A DNA stretch of 11,082 nt, from positions 1-11,082 of the forward strand of contig JAUQXD010000732.1 of assembly GCA_030834835.1 (NCBI GenBank), written 5' to 3'. The number at the start of each line of letters is the position of its first letter. The first letter of the stretch is position 1. The position numbers and the translations under genes are program-made. The notes beneath the pieces were generated by a model. It worked only from the letters and a program-made list of their open reading frames with translations. It was not told the origin of the DNA and made no database searches. The stretch is from Thermoflexales bacterium. GTDB lineage: Bacteria; Chloroflexota; Anaerolineae; Fen-1058. Shown here piece after piece: positions 7,053 to 11,082 of the stretch.

Positions 7053-8876
7053 ATGTCAGCATCTTTACGCATAAAACTCAGCGATTACGTTGCCCAAACT
7101 CTGGCGAACTATGGCGTCCGCCACGTCTTCATGCTCACGGGCGGCGGCGCGATGCACCTCAACGACTCGCTTGGCCATGAGCCACGCATCCGCGTCATCT
7201 GCAATCATCATGAACAGGCCTGCGCAATGGCGGCCGAAGGTTATGCGCGGGTCACGGGCCACATCGGGGTGATTAATGTTACGACGGGTCCGGGCGGCAT
7301 CAACGCTCTGAACGGCGTCTTTGGTGCCTGGACCGATTCGATCCCGATGCTGGTCATCTCAGGACAAGTCAAGCGCGAAACGATGATGGGCACCTACAAC
7401 ATCCCCGGATTGCGTCAACTGGGCGATCAAGAAGCTGACATTATCAGCATGGTCAAAGGCATAACTAAATATGCCGTGACTGTGACCGACCCCTATTCGA
7501 TCCGGTATCATCTGGACAAGGCGCTTCATCTGGCAACCAGTGGACGCCCTGGTCCCTGCTGGCTGGATATTCCAATTGATGTACAAGCCAGTCCGATCGA
7601 GATTGATAAGCTCATCGGCTATGATCTGGCCGAAGATGCACCGCGTTGGGAGATGGATCAGATTGCGCAGCAGTGTCGAGTCATCATCGAACGCCTCAAA
7701 ACCTCGGTACGGCCCGTCATTCTGGCGGGTAGCGGCGTGCGTCATGCGCACGCCCTGAGTATTTTCGATACAGTCATTCACAAATTGGGCCTTCCGGTTA
7801 CCACGGCCTGGACACACGATCTGATCGCTTCAGACGATTCACTTTTCTGCGGCCGCCCAGGTACCATTGGAGATCGCCCTGGAAATTTCGTGGTGCAGAA
7901 CGCTGACACGCTGTTGATTATTGGCAGTCGCCTGAACATTCGTCAAGTCAGTTACAATTGGGCTGCTTTTGCCCGCGGCGCCTGCAAAATTCAGGTTGAT
8001 GTTGATCTGGCCGAATTGAACAAGCCGATTGTTCAACCAGATATTGCCGTTCATTGTGATGCGCGCGTTTTCCTGGAAGAACTAAACCGGCAGCTAGATC
8101 TGGAAAACTGGAATGCGGCGTGGCATAGTGATTGGCTAGCCTGGTGTAGAGATTGCGTGGCGCGTTATCCGGTTGTGCAACCTCATCAGCGCCTTGTCGA
8201 GCAGGTTATTAATCCCTATCATTTCATCGATGTGCTTTTTCATCATCTTGCCGACGACGATGTGGTCGCCTGTGGCAACGCCACGGCCTGCATTGTACCT
8301 TTCCAGGCAGCTTTTCTTAAGAAACAGCAACGATTGTTCTCCAATTCTGGTAGTGCCTCCATGGGCTACGATCTACCGGCGGCTATCGGTGCCGCGGTTG
8401 CCCGCGAAGGAGGGCGCGTTATTTGTCTGGCCGGGGATGGCAGTCTTCAGCTGAATATCCAGGAACTACAAACCCTGGTCCACTATCGGTTACCGGTGAA
8501 AATCTTTGTTCTAAACAACAACGGCTATCTCTCAATTCGCCTTACCCAGGGAAATTTCTTCAAGCGCTTCATCGGTGAAAGCTCCAGTAGCGGTGTTTCT
8601 TTTCCAGATATCATCAAGATCGCGCAGGCTTATGGCTTGCCAGCCCTGCGTATTGAAGGGCCAGCCTTTGCTGAACAGATCGATCAAGCGTTGAATGCGC
8701 CCGGACCCGTCGTCTGTGATGTGCTCCTCGATCCTAATCAGCCATTTGAGCCGAAGCTTAGCTCTAAACAGCTGCCTGATGGACGCATGGTCTCAGCGCC
8801 GCTTGAAGACCTTTTCCCATTTTTGCCACACGCTGAGCTCTTGAGCAATCTTTTCATACCGCCGCTGGAAGAGTAG
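7053..8876 (+). CDS. ThDP-dependent acetolactate-synthase-like enzyme, candidate YerE-type sugar carboligase
   Basis: A 607-residue enzyme with the three-domain layout of acetohydroxyacid synthases. The PYR domain has the cofactor-activating Glu54 in NHHEQACAMAAEGYAR, preceded by TGGGAMHLNDSLG (29-41). The central domain (about 200-345) contains RPVILAGSGVRHA and a SRLNIRQVSYNW segment in the position of the FAD-binding region of acetolactate synthase. The PP domain has the ThDP/Mg motif GDGS (461-464) followed 26 residues later by NNNGY (488-492). In a CDP-3,6-dideoxyhexose operon the best-known match is YerE of Yersinia pseudotuberculosis, which decarboxylates pyruvate and adds the two-carbon unit to C-4 of CDP-3,6-dideoxy-4-ketoglucose, giving the precursor of yersiniose. 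Branched-chain amino-acid synthesis (IlvB) is less likely: there is no ilvN or ilvC, and all neighbours are sugar enzymes. An AAGGA at 7034-7038 may be the ribosome site. The ThDP family is certain, the YerE role inferred. Confidence 0.85.
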   Translation: MSASLRIKLSDYVAQTLANYGVRHVFMLTGGGAMHLNDSLGHEPRIRVICNHHEQACAMAAEGYARVTGHIGVINVTTGPGGINALNGVFGAWTDSIPMLVISGQVKRETMMGTYNIPGLRQLGDQEADIISMVKGITKYAVTVTDPYSIRYHLDKALHLATSGRPGPCWLDIPIDVQASPIEIDKLIGYDLAEDAPRWEMDQIAQQCRVIIERLKTSVRPVILAGSGVRHAHALSIFDTVIHKLGLPVTTAWTHDLIASDDSLFCGRPGTIGDRPGNFVVQNADTLLIIGSRLNIRQVSYNWAAFARGACKIQVDVDLAELNKPIVQPDIAVHCDARVFLEELNRQLDLENWNAAWHSDWLAWCRDCVARYPVVQPHQRLVEQVINPYHFIDVLFHHLADDDVVACGNATACIVPFQAAFLKKQQRLFSNSGSASMGYDLPAAIGAAVAREGGRVICLAGDGSLQLNIQELQTLVHYRLPVKIFVLNNNGYLSIRLTQGNFFKRFIGESSSSGVSFPDIIKIAQAYGLPALRIEGPAFAEQIDQALNAPGPVVCDVLLDPNQPFEPKLSSKQLPDGRMVSAPLEDLFPFLPHAELLSNLFIPPLEE

Positions 8877-8884
8877 CGAAGAAC

Positions 8885-9541
8885 ATGATTGACGCAGTGA
8901 TTTTCGATCTCGATGGCACGCTGGTCGATTCGCTGGCTGGCATTGAATATGCCGCAGACGCCGCATGGGCAGCCATCCGGCCCGATCGGGCCTGCCCTCC
9001 CCTGCGGCCACTGATTGGTCCGCCGATTCGTGACATGTTTCAGCGCGCGTGGCCAGACGCTACCACCGAGACTCTACTGGCCCTTGAGCATGCCTTTCGA
9101 GAGGTATATGATAGGGATGGCTGGCGAATGACCACAACCTATCCTGGGGTCATCGAAACACTGGCATCCATTGTTACGGCCGGCTTTCTCTGTCTGGGCG
9201 TGACCAACAAACCTCAGTTTGCCACACAGCGAATTCTCGAACATTGCACTCTGAAGAAATACTTCCGTGAATTCCTTTCGCCTGACTCTGGTGAACCAAT
9301 CTATGCTTCTAAAGCTGATGCCGTCTCCGCTTTGCTTGTACGGCACAGCCTTAACCCGAGTGCCACACTACTCGTAGGTGACTCGCTCGATGATGCCCGC
9401 GCCGCGCAGGCATGTGGATTGCAGTTCGCAGCTTTTACGGGGGGCTACGGTCAGGTCGAACAGCAAATTGACTTTCCAATTGAATTAAAATTTGCGCGCT
9501 TTACCGATCTGCTCTACGTCATCGATAAAGGAGGCGCCTGA
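8885..9541 (+). CDS. HAD-family phosphatase (phosphoglycolate phosphatase-like)
   Basis: A 218-residue haloacid-dehalogenase hydrolase with all four motifs. Motif I FDLDGTLVDS has nucleophile Asp8 and acid/base Asp10. Motif II has Thr107 in GVTNK, motif III has Lys143 in YASKADAV, and motif IV is GDSLDD with Asp166 and Asp170. A helical cap sits between motifs I and II (about 16-90), as in the Gph/beta-phosphoglucomutase subgroup. It begins eight bases after the ThDP enzyme gene, so it is co-transcribed. The substrate cannot be read from sequence. Options that fit the neighbourhood are a sugar phosphate or, given the NeuB-family gene downstream, a nonulosonate-9-phosphate as in the Kdn pathway. 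A general 2-phosphoglycolate phosphatase is the default family annotation. The stop codon is one base before the next gene's start. Confidence 0.88.
   Translation: MIDAVIFDLDGTLVDSLAGIEYAADAAWAAIRPDRACPPLRPLIGPPIRDMFQRAWPDATTETLLALEHAFREVYDRDGWRMTTTYPGVIETLASIVTAGFLCLGVTNKPQFATQRILEHCTLKKYFREFLSPDSGEPIYASKADAVSALLVRHSLNPSATLLVGDSLDDARAAQACGLQFAAFTGGYGQVEQQIDFPIELKFARFTDLLYVIDKGGA
9527..9534 (+). promoter_or_regulatory. Strong Shine-Dalgarno sequence for the FkbM gene
   Basis: AAAGGAGG lies eight bases before the ATG at 9543, inside the end of the HAD gene. It is the best Shine-Dalgarno match in the window and fixes the FkbM start at 9543 rather than at the in-frame codon at 9492. Confidence 0.75.
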
Positions 9542-9542
9542 T

Positions 9543-10646
9543 ATGAGACGCTTCCAGCCCGTCTTGAGCCTGGATTATCACCACACAGTCATCCTGTACG
9601 GCGCAGGCAACATCGGCCGCGAGGTCCATGCGATCCTGACGCAGCATGGCTGGCGTGTACGTTGCTTTCTCGATCGGAATGCTCAGCCAGGTGCACATTG
9701 GCAAGGTGTGCCTGTTTTACATCCAGACAATGACGTGCTCACGGCCGAAGAACATGGCTGGCCGGTAATCATCGCCATCTTTAATCGTGATGTCGATATC
9801 CCCGCAGTCGCAGATACTCTGACAAAACTGGGCCATACGATCTGTATCTCCTTTGTCGACTTTCATGCGCGGTTTGCTGCGGAATTGGGCGATCGTTTTT
9901 GGCTTGAGAACCGCAGTCGCTATGCAGCTTACAGCGAAGATATTAACCAGGCGCAAGCTTTGTGGGCTGACGAAATCAGTCAGAAAACCTACGCTGATTT
10001 CATCGCATTTCGACAGACAGGGGATTACGCTAAGTTGCCGTGTCCCAGGCCCGACCAGACCCAATACTTTCCCACCGATATCGCCGGCTGGCCTCCCGCG
10101 CCACCTTTGCGGTTTGTTGATTGTGGCGCATACGATGGAGATACCTTAGCAGTATTAGTTCAGGCCAATCGTCCAATTGAAGCGGTTGCCGGATTTGAAC
10201 CTGATCTCACGAACTTCCAGCGGCTGGCTGACCGGGCGCGGAACTTTCGGCCCATGCCTCGTGATGGGATAACCCTGTGGCCGTGTGGTGTTGCAGAGCA
10301 AACTGGAACACTTACCTTTTCGGCGGGACAGGGGGAAGGCAGTCGCCTTAGCCAGGAAGGCAACACTACCATACAGTGCGTGGCGCTGGACGATGTGTTG
10401 TCAGGCTTTCGACCTACTCTAATCAAAATGGACATCGAAGGCGCGGAGCCAGACGCGTTAAGAGGTGCCCGGCGACTTATCACTGATTATCGACCGGGCC
10501 TGGCGATTAGCGTTTATCATCGGCCCGATCATCTCTGGCAAATTCCACTCATGCTACATCACTGGCAGAGCGGCTATCAGTTTTATCTTCGGGCGCATGC
10601 CTTTGACGGCTTTGATACAATTCTATATGCCGTACCCCAGAGGTAA
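9543..10646 (+). CDS. Two-domain protein: N-terminal Rossmann-like module plus FkbM-family methyltransferase
   Basis: A 367-residue protein. The N-terminal module (about 15-107) opens with the strand-turn VILYGAGNIGREV, then FLDRNAQPG, QGVPVLHP and a later IIAIFNRD strand, a nucleotide- or sugar-binding-like Rossmann fold. The C-terminal FkbM-type SAM methyltransferase has motif I FVDCGAYDGDT (191-201), an acidic FEPD (218-221), and the family signature KMDIEGAEPDALRGA (295 onward), ending with AISVYHRPDHLWQIP. FkbM proteins usually O-methylate sugars or polyketides, so methylation of a glycan or nucleotide sugar is likely. The start at 9543 is set by the AAAGGAGG site. The N-terminal module resembles the C-terminal part of the C-methyltransferase encoded at 5835-7046. 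This is the last tightly packed gene before a 101-base gap. No signal peptide or membrane segment is seen, so it should act in the cytoplasm. Confidence 0.87.
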   Translation: MRRFQPVLSLDYHHTVILYGAGNIGREVHAILTQHGWRVRCFLDRNAQPGAHWQGVPVLHPDNDVLTAEEHGWPVIIAIFNRDVDIPAVADTLTKLGHTICISFVDFHARFAAELGDRFWLENRSRYAAYSEDINQAQALWADEISQKTYADFIAFRQTGDYAKLPCPRPDQTQYFPTDIAGWPPAPPLRFVDCGAYDGDTLAVLVQANRPIEAVAGFEPDLTNFQRLADRARNFRPMPRDGITLWPCGVAEQTGTLTFSAGQGEGSRLSQEGNTTIQCVALDDVLSGFRPTLIKMDIEGAEPDALRGARRLITDYRPGLAISVYHRPDHLWQIPLMLHHWQSGYQFYLRAHAFDGFDTILYAVPQR

Positions 10647-10660
10647 GGGGCCCGTCATGC

Positions 10661-10701
10661 TCGCCGGGGCCGTATAGATCCGGCGACAGAGAGAATCTCT
10701 G
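10661..10701 (+). promoter_or_regulatory. Two abutting stem-loops in the intergenic gap before the NeuB-family gene
   Basis: The gap 10647-10747 has no gene. TCGCCGG (10661-10667) pairs perfectly with CCGGCGA (10680-10686) around a 12-base loop. The next base begins CAGAGA-GAA-TCTCTG (10687-10701), a perfect 6-bp stem with a 3-base loop. No T-run follows either stem, so they are not a classical Rho-independent terminator. They could act as an intercistronic processing or stability element, a Rho-related site or an attenuator-like leader. The structures are read by eye, without folding energies. Confidence 0.4.
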
Positions 10702-10726
10702 ACACATCGGCGAGACCAGACAAACC

Positions 10727-10736
10727 AGGAAAGGAA
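10727..10736 (+). promoter_or_regulatory. Purine-rich ribosome binding site of the NeuB-family gene
   Basis: AGGAAAGGAA lies 11 bases before the ATG at 10748 and supplies a plausible Shine-Dalgarno pairing, supporting that start. Confidence 0.5.
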
Positions 10737-10747
10737 CCGGACATATC

Positions 10748-11082
10748 ATGATTGATCGTCAAATCTTCGAAGATCTTTTTGTACTCGAACTGGCCAATAA
10801 CCACCTGGGCAGAGTGGAGCGTGGCCTGAAGATTATTGCTGACTATAGTCGTGTCGTTCGCTTTAACGGGGTTCGCGCGGCTATTAAGTTGCAGATTCGG
10901 GATGTCGACAATTTTATCCACAAGGATTTTCGTGAGCGCACCGATATCCGTTATATCAAGAAAACGCTGGATACACAACTCTCGCGCGAGCAATACGCCC
11001 GGCTGATTCAGGCCATTCGGGAAGGGGGCTGCATCCCCATGGCGACCGCGTTCGATGAAGCCTCAGTCGATTTCTGCGTGGA
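10748..11082 (+). CDS. N-acetylneuraminate synthase (NeuB/SpsE) family protein, 3' truncated by the window
   Basis: The frame is open from ATG 10748 to the window end, giving 111 residues without a stop. The N-terminal strand FVLELANNHLG (11-21) corresponds to the E-I-G-x-N-H-x-G signature of sialic acid synthases. AAIKLQ (44-49) matches the family's conserved A-x-K-x-Q barrel strand. IPMATAFDEASVDFC (from about residue 96) matches the TPFDxxSVDFL signature. Enzymes of this family condense phosphoenolpyruvate with an N-acyl-hexosamine or a related aldose to form nine-carbon nonulosonic acids (Neu5Ac, legionaminate, pseudaminate). The first motif departs from the classic form (Leu-Ala-Asn before Asn-His), so this may be a divergent subgroup with another aldose substrate. 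The C-terminal antifreeze-like (SAF) domain would lie beyond the window. It is separated from the preceding operon by 101 bases, so it may begin a second transcription unit or be a less tightly coupled member. Confidence 0.85.
   Translation, partial: MIDRQIFEDLFVLELANNHLGRVERGLKIIADYSRVVRFNGVRAAIKLQIRDVDNFIHKDFRERTDIRYIKKTLDTQLSREQYARLIQAIREGGCIPMATAFDEASVDFCV

Noticed and set aside
7053..8876. Catabolic or biosynthetic acetolactate synthase (IlvB) for branched-chain amino acids
   Set aside because: There is no regulatory subunit or ilvC nearby, and the gene is embedded among nucleotide-sugar enzymes; a sugar carboligase is a better fit, though not proven.
9492..9542. Upstream extension of the FkbM protein
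   Set aside because: The codon at 9492 lies within the HAD gene, while ATG 9543 has a near-perfect AAAGGAGG at ideal spacing.
10649..10671. GGCCC/GGGCC stem after the FkbM stop as a Rho-independent terminator
   Set aside because: The stem is only five pairs with a 13-base loop, conflicts with the better TCGCCGG/CCGGCGA stem, and no T-run follows.
10673..10679. TATAGAT as a -10 promoter for the NeuB-family gene
   Set aside because: No -35-like sequence is found at 16-18 bases upstream, and the element lies in the loop of the first stem-loop; too weak to call.
1..11082. tRNA genes, CRISPR arrays, insertion sequences or attachment sites
   Set aside because: I looked for spaced direct repeats, transposase motifs and terminal inverted repeats and saw none; nearly the whole window is occupied by coding sequence.

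Overview
The window looks like part of a surface-polysaccharide (O-antigen, capsule or cell-wall glycan) locus in a moderately GC-rich bacterium. All supported genes are on the + strand. I lean towards Chloroflexota (Anaerolineae-like): the style of the proteins, the apparently leaderless TATAAT promoter and the ResB-like membrane protein fit. This is inference; no marker gene in the window proves it.

Layout. Positions 1-1068 hold the 3' part of a multi-spanning membrane protein that resembles ResB of cytochrome c biogenesis. A TATAAT box then sits directly in front of a uridine kinase gene (udk). From there nine genes run almost without gaps to 10646: udk, an extended SDR, rfbH, rfbF, a second extended SDR, a sugar C-methyltransferase, a large ThDP-dependent acetolactate-synthase-like enzyme, a HAD phosphatase, and a two-domain FkbM methyltransferase. 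Junctions are ATGA overlaps or gaps of 1-15 bases, so they are probably one operon. A 101-base intergenic stretch with two abutting stem-loops follows, then the start of a sialic-acid-synthase (NeuB) family gene cut by the window edge.

How the genes fit together. RfbF makes CDP-glucose and RfbH is the B6/iron-sulfur C-3 dehydrase (E1) of the CDP-3,6-dideoxyhexose pathway. Its PLP lysine is replaced by His, and the full C-X57-C-X-C-X7-C cluster motif is present. The pathway also needs a CDP-glucose 4,6-dehydratase (RfbG) and an E1 reductase (E3). Neither is recognisable here, and both SDRs lack the acidic pair or Asp-Lys of the known 4,6-dehydratases. The ThDP enzyme is the most telling partner: in Yersinia, YerE, an acetolactate-synthase-like flavoenzyme, adds a two-carbon unit to CDP-3,6-dideoxy-4-ketoglucose on the way to the branched sugar yersiniose. 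Together with two SDRs (one a possible YerF-type reductase) and a C-methyltransferase, the operon plausibly makes an unusual branched-chain, perhaps doubly branched, CDP-deoxysugar. The FkbM protein may O-methylate the glycan. The NeuB-family gene suggests a nonulosonic-acid or related module starts downstream.

I saw no tRNA, rRNA, CRISPR array, insertion sequence or clear Rho-independent terminator.
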